A stretch of 64,000 nt of DNA, from contig CAVWVW010000003.1 in NCBI GenBank assembly GCA_963758555.1, positions 372,001 through 436,000 on the forward strand, in the 5' to 3' direction. The position numbers were made by a program, and so were the translations under genes. Each line of letters starts with the position of its first letter. The stretch's first letter is position 1. The notes under the pieces were generated by a model that made no database searches, was not told the DNA's origin, and worked only from the letters and a program-made list of their open reading frames with translations. Shown here piece after piece: positions 9,463-18,996 of this stretch. This stretch comes from CAIUMH01 sp963758555 (GTDB lineage: Bacteria; Actinomycetota; Acidimicrobiia; Acidimicrobiales; RAAP-2).

Positions 9463-11368
9463 GTGCACGTCGTTCCCGCTCGCAGGATCAGTCGAGGCGC
9501 GCTTGCTCTCTTGGTCGCCACCGCAGCGACGGGCGTCCTGGCGAGCGGTGCTCTCCACCCCGCGGTAGCAGCCGCTGACCCTACGCCCACGTGTGACGCG
9601 ACGACCTGCACGGTCAGCTTCGGGACGGCTGGCACGACCCAGAACTGGTCCGTTCCCGCCGGGGTGTCGACGATCACCGTGGCGGTGGCTGGCGCCTCAG
9701 GAGGCTCCTCGTCGGCAGGAGGCTTCGGCGGAGCGGGCGGTCAGATGGTAGCCACGGTCCCGGTCTCCTGGGGCGAGAATCTCTCGAGTCCTCCAAGGCG
9801 CTTCGCCCTCAGGGAGCGGCGACTTCGGCGGCGGAGGCGCGCCGGGGAAGGGAGGGGGACCGGGGTCAAGCGGAGGCTGGGGTGGCGGCGGATCCTTCGT
9901 GTTCGAGACCAATCCATCTTCAACGCTGCTGCTCGCCGTCGGCGGCGGTGGGGGAGCAGGGGGCAACGCCAGCGAGGTCGCCGGTGTCGGCGGAAGCGAC
10001 GGCCCAGGTACAGATGCGACCACCAGCAACGTCGATGGCACCGTGGTCGGCCACGGCGGCACGCTGGTGACCGGAGGTGCAGGCGGATCCGGCGACCAGG
10101 GCCCGTCATCCAAAGGCTCGGCCGGTGGCGGCCCGGCCACGGCACCCGGCAACCCAGGCAGCGGCGGCAGTGGCGGTACGTCGTCGTTGCCCTCTGTGAG
10201 CTCGGGCGGCGGCGGAGGTGGGGGCTACTTCGGGGGCGGCGGCGGCGGCGTCAACGATCCTGCTGGCGTCTTGTCGGGAGCTGGCGGTGGCGGATCGGGC
10301 TACAACGACCCGAGCGCCACCGTGGTGTCCACCTCGACCAACGCCGGCGACGGCTCGGTCACCATCACCTATCCCGTCCCGGTGACGACGACGACGTCAG
10401 GGGTCCTGCGCGACGCCGTGACCGGCGCCTCGATCCCCAACAGCTGCGTCGTGTTCTCGCCGGCCGCCTTCCCGGGCCGGACGAACTACGACAGCGTGGG
10501 GGGCGACGGCTCATGGTCGTTCACCACAGCCGAGACCGGCCCGTTCAACCTGGCCTTCTACACCACGGCCAACGGTGACTGCAGCCAACCGATCCTGCCG
10601 ACACCCGTGCCCTCCTGGTACGTTAACCAGCCCCTGACCGGGACCGATGAGCACGTCATCACGCCACCAGTCGGGGCCACGGCGGTGGCCGCCGGCAGCT
10701 CAGGTGTGGTCGCCTGCCTCGGTGCAACTGCTCTCCCGACGGGGGCTTGCGCCGTGCCCGCGGTGGACTTGTCGGGACACGTCGACACGAACGGTCCCGC
10801 ACCGCTGGCCAACGTCTGCGTGTTCGCCGTCGATGCCAGCGGCAACGGCAGCCTGGCCTTGACGGACGCTCACGGCAACTGGAGCATGTCGGGGCTGCCT
10901 GCCGGCTTCAGTGTCGCGGTGATCTTCGTCCCGTTCTTCGGTACTGCCTCTCGTCCTTGTCAGGGCAATGGTGGCGGGGGCGGCCCACCTGTGCCCGGCC
11001 CCGGGCAACTCCAGCCCGTCCTCTACAACAACCTCTGGGTCAACCTGGCCGACCACACCTTCTTGAACAACCCCTACACGTGGGCCGTCGCCCACGGGGG
11101 CACCATCTTGAGCGCGCCCACCGCCGGCGTCGACGCGTGCCTCACCGACGCGGCCGGCACCGAGGTCCCTCGGCCGAGCTGCACGCCGAGCAGCCCGGCC
11201 GTGGTGGCAGCGTCTCCGACCACGCCGCCGGCGACCGGTGCCTCTTCTCTGTTGGCCTTCACCGGCGCGACCGTCCTCCCACTCGTCGCGATCGGATCTG
11301 GCTTGCTTCTCGCGGGCTTGGTCATCGTCGTTATCTCTACGACCCGTCGGCGAAGGTTGCGCCGCTGA
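9463..11368 (+). CDS. Glycine-rich cell-wall protein with LAFTG sorting signal (one frameshift)
   Basis: About 634 residues if one extra base near 9787 is removed. A GTG start at 9463 opens a signal peptide (GALALLVATAATGVLASGAL). A domain with TQNWSVPAGVSTITVAVAG leads into a long glycine-rich region of the kind seen in secreted glycine-rich domains. Two carboxypeptidase-regulatory-like beta modules follow (starting near GVLRDAVTGASIPNSCVVF and VDLSGHVDTNGPAPLANV). The C-terminus is a classic sorting signal: LAFTGA, a hydrophobic stretch and TTRRRRLRR. LAxTG is the motif known for class E sortases, so covalent attachment to the wall is likely. An active sortase must lie elsewhere, because the sortase-like protein at 59.1 kb lacks catalytic residues. 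Confidence 0.75.
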
Positions 11369-11604
11369 GCGAAGCTGGCGGCACAGCGGAGATCTGAGCG
11401 GAGGCGGACGGCGGATGCGCTAGAGAGCGTGTACCCCACCGTGAAGCGCCCTGACCTGGTGTTTCGCACGAAGCCGGACACTCGATGGCGCCATCGGTGC
11501 GTCGGTGGGATCAAGGCTTCGTCGAGGTGACGCTGTTCGAGGTTGAGGGATCGATCAGGTCAGGTCGGGATCACCAGGTGTGCTCGGTTCGAACCACGAC
11601 ACTT

Positions 11605-11681
11605 TGGTGGAGGCGAAGGGACTTGAACCCTCGACCTTCTGTCTGCCAGACAGATGCTCTAGCCAGCTGAGCTACGCCCCC
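11605..11681 (-). tRNA. tRNA-Ala (GGC anticodon)
   Basis: Read on the minus strand, the acceptor arm GGGGGCG pairs with CGCCTCC and contains the G3-U70 pair that marks alanine tRNAs. The anticodon stem TCTGT/ACAGA closes the loop CTGGCAG, giving GGC. The T-arm is intact and CCA is encoded. The rest of 11369-11773 looks non-coding. Confidence 0.95.
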
Positions 11682-11773
11682 GTGGGAAGTGCCACTCTAG
11701 CAGCGAGGCAGCGGTGCTCTTCTTCTGCTCGGGATCAGCCGAGGATGACGGGCGCGGCACGTAGAGTTGCCAG

Positions 11774-14245
11774 GTGGCACGGGCCTACCCAGTCGGTGAG
11801 ATCGAGGCGTCATGGCAGCAGCGCTGGCTCGAGTCTGGCCTCTACGAGGTTGAGAACGACGATCCGAGGCCCAAGTTCTATGCGCTGTGCATGTACCCGT
11901 ACCCTTCGGGGTCCGCTCACCAGGGCCACGTGCGCAACTACACCTTCGGTGACCTCGTCGTCCGCTACCAGACGATGCAAGGCCATGCCGTGCTCTCGCC
12001 CTTCGGGTTCGACTCCTTCGGTCTGCCCGCCGAGAACGCGGCCATCAAGACCGGGACCCACCCGAGGATCTTCACCGACGAGCGCATCGAAGAGCTGCGC
12101 ACCTCGGTTCGGCGCCTCGGCGCCGTCTACGACTGGCGTCGAGAGGTTCGCAGCCACGACCCGGCGTACATGCGCTGGACCCAGACGATCTTCCTGAAGC
12201 TCTTCGAAGAGGGCCTGGTCTACAAGGCCCTGGCCCCCGTCAACTGGTGCCCGGGCTGCAACACGGTCCTGGCCAACGAGCAGGTCTTGGCCGACGGGAC
12301 GTGTGAGCGCTCAGGCGACCTCGTCGAGCGTCGGGACCTCGAGCAGTGGTTCTTTCGAATCACGGCCTACGCCGACGAGCTCTTGGAGGGACTTGACGCG
12401 CTCGAGTGGCCAGAGCGGGTCAAGACCATGCAGCGCAACTGGATCGGCCGCTCTGAGGGTGCGCTCATGGACCTCCCGGTCGAGGGCCGGGACGATCTGA
12501 GCGTGCAGGTCTTCACGACCAGACCCGACACCAGCTTTGGGATGACTTACGCCGTCTTGGCCCCAGAGCACCCGCTGGTCGATGAGCTGACCACCCCGGA
12601 CCAAGTCGACGCCGTCGCCGAGCTGCGAGCGAGGATCGCCGGGGCGAGCGACATCGAGCGGACCTCGTCAGAGGGGGGAGCGGCGCTGACCAAGCGCGGC
12701 GTCTTCACCGGCTCCAACGTCCTCAACCCCTTCACTGGTGCACCGGTCCCGCTCTACCTCGCTGACTACGTGCTCATGGGCTACGGCACCGGAGCGATCA
12801 TGGCGGTGCCGGCGGAGGACGAGCGAGACTTCGCCTTCGCCCAGGCCTACGGTCTGCCCATCGTCAGGACCACGGAGCCCAAAGAGGGGCTCCCTGATGA
12901 CTTCGATGAGGCCTACACGGGCGACGGCGTGAAGGTGAACAGCGGCTTCCTCGACGGGATGGACGTGCCCTCGGCCAAAGCCGCGGCGATCGCATGGCTC
13001 GAAGAGCACGGCGCAGGCTCGGGGACGGTGAACTATCGCCTTCGTGACTGGCTCGTCAGCCGTCAGCGCTTCTGGGGCTGTCCCATCCCGATCATCAACT
13101 GCGCCCGCTGCGGCGTGGTCCCGGTGCCCTATGAGGACTTGCCCGTGGTCGCCCCCGATGACGTCGAGTTCACGCCGTCGGGCCAGTCGCCGCTGGCCAG
13201 CAATGAGGGCTTCGTCCACGTCAGCTGTCCTCGCTGCGGAGGAGAGGCTCGTCGCGAGACCGACACGATGGACACCTTCGTCGACTCGTCGTGGTACTTC
13301 CTTCGCTTCTGCGATCCCTTCACCGAAGGCGTGCCCTTCTCGCCAGCGGCCGCTCGCCACTGGATGCCGGTCGACCAGTACATCGGCGGGATCGAGCACG
13401 CCATCCTCCACTTGCTCTACGCCCGGTTCTTCACCAAGGCGATCATCGACGTGGGCCTGGCTCCGGACCTTGAGCGCGAGCCCTTCAAGCGGCTCTTCAC
13501 CCAGGGCATGATCCGCATGGACGGCTCCAAGATGTCGAAGTCCAAGGGCAACCTGGTCGCGCCCACCACGTACTACGAGTCGGTCGGCGCTGACGGCTTG
13601 CGCCTCTTCCACCTCTTCGTCGGTCCACCGGCCGACGACGTCGACTGGACCGCGCAGACCGATCAGGTGATCGACGGGTGCGGTCGCTTCCTCGACCGCC
13701 TCTGGCGGCTGTGCACGACCGAGGTCGCCACCCGAGTGGGCGGTGCGACGACCGAGGCCGACCTTGCGATGCGTCGAGCGACTCATCGAGCCATCAAGAA
13801 GGTCTCCGATGACCTCGAGCGCTGGAGCTACAACACAGCGGTCGCGCAGCTCATGGAGCTCCAGAACCACGTGCGGCACTACGTCGACGCCGACGAGCCT
13901 CCCGCCAGAGAGGTTCTCGACGAGGCGCTTGACTCGTTGCTCCTCCTCTTGGCCCCGATGGCACCCCACTTGCCCGCCGAGCTCTATGAGCGCCGCCACG
14001 CCAGCCACGTGCACGAGCAGCCCTGGCCCACCTTCGATCCGGCGCTCGTCGTGGCCGAGACCACCACGATGGTGGTCCAGATCTCCGGCAAGGTCCGCGA
14101 TCGTCTTGAGGTTGAGCACTCGATCACCGAGGATGAGGCCATCAGCGCCGCGCTCGGCTCAGAGAAGATCGCTGCCGAGCTTGACGGTCGAGCGCCGAGC
14201 AGGGTCATCGCTCGACCACCGAAGCTCGTGAACATCGTCCTCTGA
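11774..14245 (+). CDS. leuS: Leucyl-tRNA synthetase
   Basis: Charges tRNA-Leu with leucine in the cytoplasm. 823 residues from a GTG start. The class I HIGH motif appears as HQGH at residues 49-52 after YPYPSGS, and KMSKS lies at about 586-590. The editing domain between them contains FTTRPDT and MGYGTGAIMAVPAEDERD; a zinc-like CPGCN/CPRCG pair and the C-terminal anticodon-binding region are complete. No frameshift is seen. The next gene starts one base after the stop. Confidence 0.98.
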   Translation: MARAYPVGEIEASWQQRWLESGLYEVENDDPRPKFYALCMYPYPSGSAHQGHVRNYTFGDLVVRYQTMQGHAVLSPFGFDSFGLPAENAAIKTGTHPRIFTDERIEELRTSVRRLGAVYDWRREVRSHDPAYMRWTQTIFLKLFEEGLVYKALAPVNWCPGCNTVLANEQVLADGTCERSGDLVERRDLEQWFFRITAYADELLEGLDALEWPERVKTMQRNWIGRSEGALMDLPVEGRDDLSVQVFTTRPDTSFGMTYAVLAPEHPLVDELTTPDQVDAVAELRARIAGASDIERTSSEGGAALTKRGVFTGSNVLNPFTGAPVPLYLADYVLMGYGTGAIMAVPAEDERDFAFAQAYGLPIVRTTEPKEGLPDDFDEAYTGDGVKVNSGFLDGMDVPSAKAAAIAWLEEHGAGSGTVNYRLRDWLVSRQRFWGCPIPIINCARCGVVPVPYEDLPVVAPDDVEFTPSGQSPLASNEGFVHVSCPRCGGEARRETDTMDTFVDSSWYFLRFCDPFTEGVPFSPAAARHWMPVDQYIGGIEHAILHLLYARFFTKAIIDVGLAPDLEREPFKRLFTQGMIRMDGSKMSKSKGNLVAPTTYYESVGADGLRLFHLFVGPPADDVDWTAQTDQVIDGCGRFLDRLWRLCTTEVATRVGGATTEADLAMRRATHRAIKKVSDDLERWSYNTAVAQLMELQNHVRHYVDADEPPAREVLDEALDSLLLLLAPMAPHLPAELYERRHASHVHEQPWPTFDPALVVAETTTMVVQISGKVRDRLEVEHSITEDEAISAALGSEKIAAELDGRAPSRVIARPPKLVNIVL

Positions 14246-14246
14246 G

Positions 14247-14915
14247 ATGCCGAGGCGCCGTCACGTCTCCGTGCCCGCCGTCGAGCGGCGAGACGCCACC
14301 GAGCGGTGGCCAGCCCTCGAGATCAGGAGCTCGGCGCGGCGGAAGAAGACCGCCACCGCTTGGTGGGAGGGTGCCACCTTGGTGGTGGCGCTGCCGGGCC
14401 ACGTCCGAGAGCCCGAGCGCTCTGAGCTGGTGGCCTGGCTGGTCGAGCGAGCTGCTCGACGACGCCCGTCGCTCCACCGCTCGGATCCGGAGCTCCTCGC
14501 TCGAGCACGAGCGCTGGCGGAGCGCTACCTGCTGGACGTCGAGCCCACGGCGGTCCGCTTCGTGACCAACCAGCGCCGACGATGGGGGTCGTGCACGCCG
14601 GAGACCGGGGTGATCAGGCTCTCCGATCGGCTCCGCGCCACGCCCGACTGGGTGCTCGACTGCGTCCTCGTTCACGAGCTCGCCCATCTCGCACACCCGG
14701 ATCACGGCACCGAGTTCTCCGAGCTCGCTCATCGGCACCCTCGCCAGGATGAGGCGACGAGGTACCTCGAGGGCTACCAGCTGGGCCTCGACGTCGCCGA
14801 CGAGGAGCGGGCATCAGCCAGCGAGGTCGGAGCGGAGCAGCAGGCTTCGGCACAGGCGAAGCGGCGTCCCCGTCCGCACCGAGCTGTCGACGCAGAGCTG
14901 CCGACGCTCTTCTGA
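14247..14915 (+). CDS. YgjP-like (DUF45/M48-type) metallopeptidase
   Basis: 222 residues. The core carries a zinc site HELAH at residues 143-147 followed by LAHPDHGTEF, preceded by RRRWGSCTPETGVIRL, the typical YgjP/DUF45 arrangement. Proteins of this family are annotated as M48-type metallopeptidases, but their physiological substrates are poorly known. The last 50 residues are polar and charged and seem a variable tail. It follows leuS directly and is probably transcribed with it. Confidence 0.85.
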   Translation: MPRRRHVSVPAVERRDATERWPALEIRSSARRKKTATAWWEGATLVVALPGHVREPERSELVAWLVERAARRRPSLHRSDPELLARARALAERYLLDVEPTAVRFVTNQRRRWGSCTPETGVIRLSDRLRATPDWVLDCVLVHELAHLAHPDHGTEFSELAHRHPRQDEATRYLEGYQLGLDVADEERASASEVGAEQQASAQAKRRPRPHRAVDAELPTLF

Positions 14916-14927
14916 GCGTCGCGCCCC

Positions 14928-15815
14928 CTAGGACTCTTCGCCGCGGAGGAACTGCTCGAGCTCGGCAGCGAGCTCGTCGCCGCTCGGGATCTCCTCGATG
15001 CCGAGCGCGTTGCCCTCGGTGGCGTCGAGCGTTGCCTCGAGCGCCTTGACCATGGCGGTGTGCTCGGGGTTCGAGTTGATCAGCTCGTCGATCTGCTGCT
15101 GGGCGGTCGATGCGGCTTCTGGCAGCTCGCCGAGTCCGAAGGACAGCTCGGCGATCTGACCTAGGCCCTCGATGAGGGCGATGGCCGCCTGGGGGAAGGA
15201 CATCGCTGCCACGTAGTGCGGCACTCGAGCCCAGAGGGTGATGACGTCGATGTCGTTCTGCGCCATGCCCATCTCGAGGGCGGAGGAGACCCCAGCGGGG
15301 ACCTCGAGCTCGCCGGTGACGTGGTTCACCTGCTCGAGGAGCCTGGCTGACTCGAGCGGGGCCGTGGCGGTGAGCCGCACAGGGCGAGTGTGCGGTGAGG
15401 GGGCGGGAAAGGCTCCCAAGGCGACGACCAGGCGGCACTCGAAGCGCTCGGCCAGCTCCACGACGGCGTCGACGAAGGCCGTCCAGTACACGTCCGGCTC
15501 TGGGCCCACAAGGTAGAGCACGTCACGGCCCACTCGATCGGTGCCCACGCGCAGCTCGATCTCAGGCCAGGTCACCGACTCGGTGATGCCGTCGACGATC
15601 CGGGCGATGGGGCGCCGGGCGCGCTGGTCGATCAGCACCTCGTTGTCGAAGGTGGCCAGCAGCTCGGTGCGCGAGACCTCGAGCAAGGTGGCCATCGCAG
15701 CCGAGGCGCCGAGGCCGGCATCGATCCAGCCTTCGAGAGCGACCACCAAGACCGGATCTCGCAGCTCGACGTCGTCGAGGAGCGTGTAGAGCTCGCTGTC
15801 GGGGCGGAAACTCAT
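14928..15815 (-). CDS. PAC2 family protein
   Basis: 295 residues. The N-terminal half matches the PAC2 (proteasome assembly chaperone 2) fold: VLVVALEGWIDAGLGASAA, later LVGPEPDVYW, and VVALGAFPAPSPHTRPV. Actinobacterial members usually occur as stand-alone genes and their role is not firmly known; a link to proteasome biology is assumed from the eukaryotic name only. The C-terminal 70 residues include the acidic helix EELINSNPEH-like and ELAAELEQFL. It is convergent with the YgjP-like gene and divergent from the thioredoxin gene. Confidence 0.85.
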   Translation of the reverse strand: MSFRPDSELYTLLDDVELRDPVLVVALEGWIDAGLGASAAMATLLEVSRTELLATFDNEVLIDQRARRPIARIVDGITESVTWPEIELRVGTDRVGRDVLYLVGPEPDVYWTAFVDAVVELAERFECRLVVALGAFPAPSPHTRPVRLTATAPLESARLLEQVNHVTGELEVPAGVSSALEMGMAQNDIDVITLWARVPHYVAAMSFPQAAIALIEGLGQIAELSFGLGELPEAASTAQQQIDELINSNPEHTAMVKALEATLDATEGNALGIEEIPSGDELAAELEQFLRGEES

Positions 15816-15949
15816 CGGACGCGCCCGAGGGCGATCGCGGCCTCGATGCTCGACTGCTCGAAGGCGCTGATCGAAGGGGTCTCGCTCATCCCTCGACGCT
15901 ACCGGGTCTCAGGGACTGGTGAGCCGAGGCGACCGGTACCATTCGTGAC

Positions 15950-16657
15950 GTGGTCGACGTCACTGATGCAACGTTTGAAGCCGAGGTCCTTGAGCGCTCC
16001 CGCTCAGTCCCCGTCGTGGTGGACCTCTGGGCCACGTGGTGCGGTCCGTGCACCACGCTCGGACCGATGCTCGAGTCAGCGGTCGCTGCTCGCGGCGGGG
16101 CGATCGAGCTGGTCAAAGTCGACGTCGACGCCAACCCGGCCATCGCTCAGATGTTCCAGGTCCAATCGATCCCCGCGGTCTTCGCCATCAAGGACGCCCA
16201 GGTCGTCGATGGCTTCGTCGGTGCCGTCGGTGCGGGGGAGATCGAGGCGTTCTTGGATCGACTCAACCCTGCGCCGAGCGAAGCCGATCTGGCCGCCGAG
16301 GCCGCCGACGAAGACGCCTTGCGAGCGGTCCTCCAAGAGAACCCCGGTCAACCCGTGGCGGTGGTGGCGCTGGCCTCCATCCTGGTGGGCTCCGAGCGCG
16401 CCCAAGAGGCCTTGGACCTCTTGGCGAGGATCCCGGCGACCACGGAGTCCCGAGCGATCGAGGCCGAGGCCCGGCTGGCGCTCCAAGCCATCGACGTGAA
16501 GAACCAGGAGATCGCGCCGCTCCTCGACGGGCTTCTAGACAAGGTGAAGACCGATGAGGATGCCCGCCAGGAGTACTTGGACCTGCTCGAGACGATGGGT
16601 CAAGGCAGCACGGTGGCGCTCGAGTACCGCAAGAAGCTCGCCGCTCGGCTCTTCTGA
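15950..16657 (+). CDS. Thioredoxin-TPR protein (YbbN/CnoX-like)
   Basis: 235 residues, GTG start at 15950. Residues 1-105 form a thioredoxin domain with the active site WCGPC (Cys31, Cys34), VDVDANP and the cis-Pro region SIPAVFAI. Residues 115-235 are helical and TPR-like, as in E. coli YbbN/CnoX, a chaperone-holdase co-working with GroEL and DnaK. The full CGPC suggests redox activity, unlike the SxxC version in E. coli. It starts a run of closely spaced genes with folP2 and holA. Confidence 0.88.
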   Translation: MVDVTDATFEAEVLERSRSVPVVVDLWATWCGPCTTLGPMLESAVAARGGAIELVKVDVDANPAIAQMFQVQSIPAVFAIKDAQVVDGFVGAVGAGEIEAFLDRLNPAPSEADLAAEAADEDALRAVLQENPGQPVAVVALASILVGSERAQEALDLLARIPATTESRAIEAEARLALQAIDVKNQEIAPLLDGLLDKVKTDEDARQEYLDLLETMGQGSTVALEYRKKLAARLF

Positions 16658-16662
16658 TCGCC

Positions 16663-17521
16663 GTGGCGCTCAACGCAACGCGCCTGGCCCCGAGCGTCGC
16701 CCTGGGCCCTCACGTCTACGACGTGCGGACCAAGGCGATCGTGATGGGGATCTTGAACCGGACGCCAGACTCCTTCTACGACAAGGGCGCGAACTTCGCC
16801 TTCGACGCCTTCTTGACCAAGGCCGATGAGCACGTGGCAGCCGGTGCCGATCTGCTCGACGTGGGCGGGGTCAAGGCGGGACCAGGCGACGAGGTCACCG
16901 AGGCCGAAGAGCTCGAGCGAGTGGTGGGTGCTGTCGAGGCGTTGGTCGAGCGGTTCGACCTGCCCGTCTCGATCGACACCTGGCGCGCCTCGGTGGCAGA
17001 GGCGTGTTACGCAGCCGGCGCGGTCGTCGGCAACGACATCTCTGGTTTCGGCGACCCTGCCTACGTCGAGGTCGCAGCCAAGGCGGGCGCCAGCGTGGTG
17101 GCCACCCACATCCGCTTGCAGCCTCGGGTGAGGGATCCCAACCCGATCTATGACGACGTGGTCGCCGACGTCGGTGCCTTCCTCGTCGAGCGAGCCGAGC
17201 GGGCCCTGGCCGCAGGGATCCCACGAGAGCGGATCATCATCGATGCCGGTCTGGACCTGGGCAAGACCACGCCCCAGTCCGTCGAGCTGCTTGCGAGCAT
17301 CGGACGCTCTGGCCGGCCTGGGCTTCCCGCTGCTGCTCTCCGCGTCGAACAAGGGCTTCTTAGGTGAGCTCTTGGGCCTCGACATCACCCAGCGGCGCGA
17401 GGTGTCCCTGGCGGCCTGTGCGCTCGGCATCGTGAAGGGCTGTCGTGTGCTGCGCGTCCACCACGTGGCGGGCACGGTGGCGGTCAGGGATGCCCTCGAT
17501 GAGCTCCTGAGCGCCGCATGA
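16663..17521 (+). CDS. FolP2-type dihydropteroate synthase homologue (one frameshift)
   Basis: About 285 residues once one extra base near 17293 is removed. It has the TIM-barrel DHPS opening VMGILNRTPDSFYDKG, but the second motif reads DVGGVKAGPGDEVT instead of the usual DIGGESTRPG. That variant is typical of mycobacterial FolP2, which has been reported to lack normal DHPS activity, so folate synthesis should not be assumed. After the break the frame continues with LSASNKGFLGEL and VHHVAGTVAVRDAL. GTG start 5 bases after the thioredoxin gene; the stop overlaps holA. The break is probably a sequence error. Confidence 0.8.
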
Positions 17522-18519
17522 TGACCAAGGCAGCCACCGAGGTGACCCCCGTGGTGGTGGTCACCGGGGAGGACGATGCGATGATCGCCAGCGAGGTGCG
17601 CCTCGTCCTCGAAGAGCTGGTCGGCGAGCGCGATCCAGGCTTGGTGGTCGAAGAGGTGGCTTCCCTCGGAGGCGAGGAGCTCGACGTCGGCAAGATCATC
17701 GACGCGTACACCACGCCCCCCTTCCTCATCGATCGCCGCGTGGTGGTGGTGCGAGACGCCGGACGTCTCGACGCCGCGGGGGCGAAGCGGCTCTTGGCCG
17801 CTCTCGACCCGCCACCGCCGGGCGCGGCGGTGGTCTTGGTCAAGGGGTCGAAGGCGGTGCCGGCCAGCTTGGTGAAGAAGGCCAAGGATCTCGGCAAGGT
17901 CTTCGACGTCTCGGTGCGCAAGACCCAGCAACGTCGGGACTTCGTCGCCGAGCACCTCCGCCATGGCTCGGTTCGGCTCTCCCCGGTGGCGCAGAAGCAC
18001 TTGGATCAGCACCTCGGCGACGAGCTCAGCCGGATGGACGGCATCTTGGAGACGCTCTCTGCCGCCTACGGCGAGGGGGTGACCGTCGATGATCAGATGC
18101 TCGCACCGTTCTTGGGCACCCAGGGCTCGGTCCCGATCTTCGGGTTGACCGACGCGCTGGAGAGCGGCAGCATCTCAGCGGCGCTCGGCATCGTGGATCG
18201 GATGATGGGTCCGGGAGGGATCTCGGGGCACGAGCTGTTGGCGGCCATCGACAACCACCTCTCTCGAGCCGCTCGGCTCCAGGGCTCTGACGTGCGCTCA
18301 GGCGATGATGCGGCGGCCATCCTCAAGATCCACGCCTATCCGGCCAAGAAGTCGCTGAACCTGGCCCGCCAGCTCGACCTCGAGTCGCTCTCGAACGCCC
18401 TCAGCCTGGTGGTCCAGGCCGATCTCGACTTGAAGGGCCAGAGCGGTCTCGATGAGCGAGTGGTGATCGAGATCCTCGTGGCGCGTCTCACGCGCGCGCT
18501 CGCGACGAAGCGAGTCTGA
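17518..18519 (+). CDS. holA: DNA polymerase III subunit delta
   Basis: 333 residues, ATG start overlapping the folP2 stop. Delta opens the sliding clamp as part of the clamp loader. Visible features are the VVVVTGEDD start, the KGSKAVPASLVKKAKDLGK helix region, a domain II with LGDELSRMDGILETL (conserved L-x-N/S-E-L-K-like position) and SVPIFGLTDAL, and a C-terminal helical collar ending in LVARLTRALATKRV. Sequence conservation in HolA is low, but length, motif order and the neighbouring rpsT gene on the opposite strand agree with the usual holA-rpsT pair. Confidence 0.92.
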   Translation: MMTKAATEVTPVVVVTGEDDAMIASEVRLVLEELVGERDPGLVVEEVASLGGEELDVGKIIDAYTTPPFLIDRRVVVVRDAGRLDAAGAKRLLAALDPPPPGAAVVLVKGSKAVPASLVKKAKDLGKVFDVSVRKTQQRRDFVAEHLRHGSVRLSPVAQKHLDQHLGDELSRMDGILETLSAAYGEGVTVDDQMLAPFLGTQGSVPIFGLTDALESGSISAALGIVDRMMGPGGISGHELLAAIDNHLSRAARLQGSDVRSGDDAAAILKIHAYPAKKSLNLARQLDLESLSNALSLVVQADLDLKGQSGLDERVVIEILVARLTRALATKRV

Positions 18520-18537
18520 GAAGGCTCTCGGGGTTGT

Positions 18538-18560
18538 CCTTCGAGGTTGGCCCCCGAAGG
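18538..18560. terminator. Hairpin between convergent holA and rpsT
   Basis: CCTTCG at 18538-18543 pairs with CGAAGG at 18555-18560, and an alternative TCGGGG/CCCCGA pairing overlaps it. It lies between two convergent stops, a usual place for a bidirectional terminator, but no T-run is present. Confidence 0.4.
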
Positions 18561-18566
18561 AGGTGC

Positions 18567-18836
18567 TCAGCTCGAGGCGCTGAGCGCGTTGATGCGACGC
18601 ATCAGGCGGCTCTTGCGGTTCGCAGCCTGGTTCTTGTGGATGACACCGGAGGCCGCAGCCTTGTCGATCCGCTTGACGGCGAGACGAAGGTCCTCGACGG
18701 AAGACTCAGCCTGGGCCTCGGCGGAGGTGACGGCGTGCTTGGTGCGCGTCTTGAGCTCAGAGCGCACGGCCTTGTTGGAAAGGCGACGACGCTCGCTCTG
18801 GCGGTTCCGCTTGATCTGGCTCTTGATGTTTGCCAC
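18567..18836 (-). CDS. rpsT: 30S ribosomal protein S20
   Basis: 89 residues, very basic, beginning MANIKSQIKRNRQSERRR and ending in SRLMRRINALSA. This is the normal S20 length and helix pattern; S20 binds 16S rRNA in the body of the small subunit. ATG at 18836 has GGAACTC-like upstream sequence (AGAGGAACTC) as ribosome site. It diverges from lepA across a 160-base region that must hold both promoters. Confidence 0.97.
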   Translation of the reverse strand: MANIKSQIKRNRQSERRRLSNKAVRSELKTRTKHAVTSAEAQAESSVEDLRLAVKRIDKAAASGVIHKNQAANRKSRLMRRINALSASS

Positions 18837-18996
18837 GAGTTCCTCTGGAGTTCGAAGGGAGGAGGTGCCAACTGGACCCGCCAGCAGCGCCTCGAAGATG
18901 CCGGTGAACCGGCCTCAAGACGATAGCAGCAGCGGGGCGGTGCTTGGAAGCCGGCCCACCTGAGCGTCTCGTCATCGCCGGTACGCTGCAAGGATC

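Noticed and set aside
12668..14119. A 483-residue open frame antisense to leuS
   Set aside because: leuS is complete with all motifs; the antisense frame has no recognisable domain.
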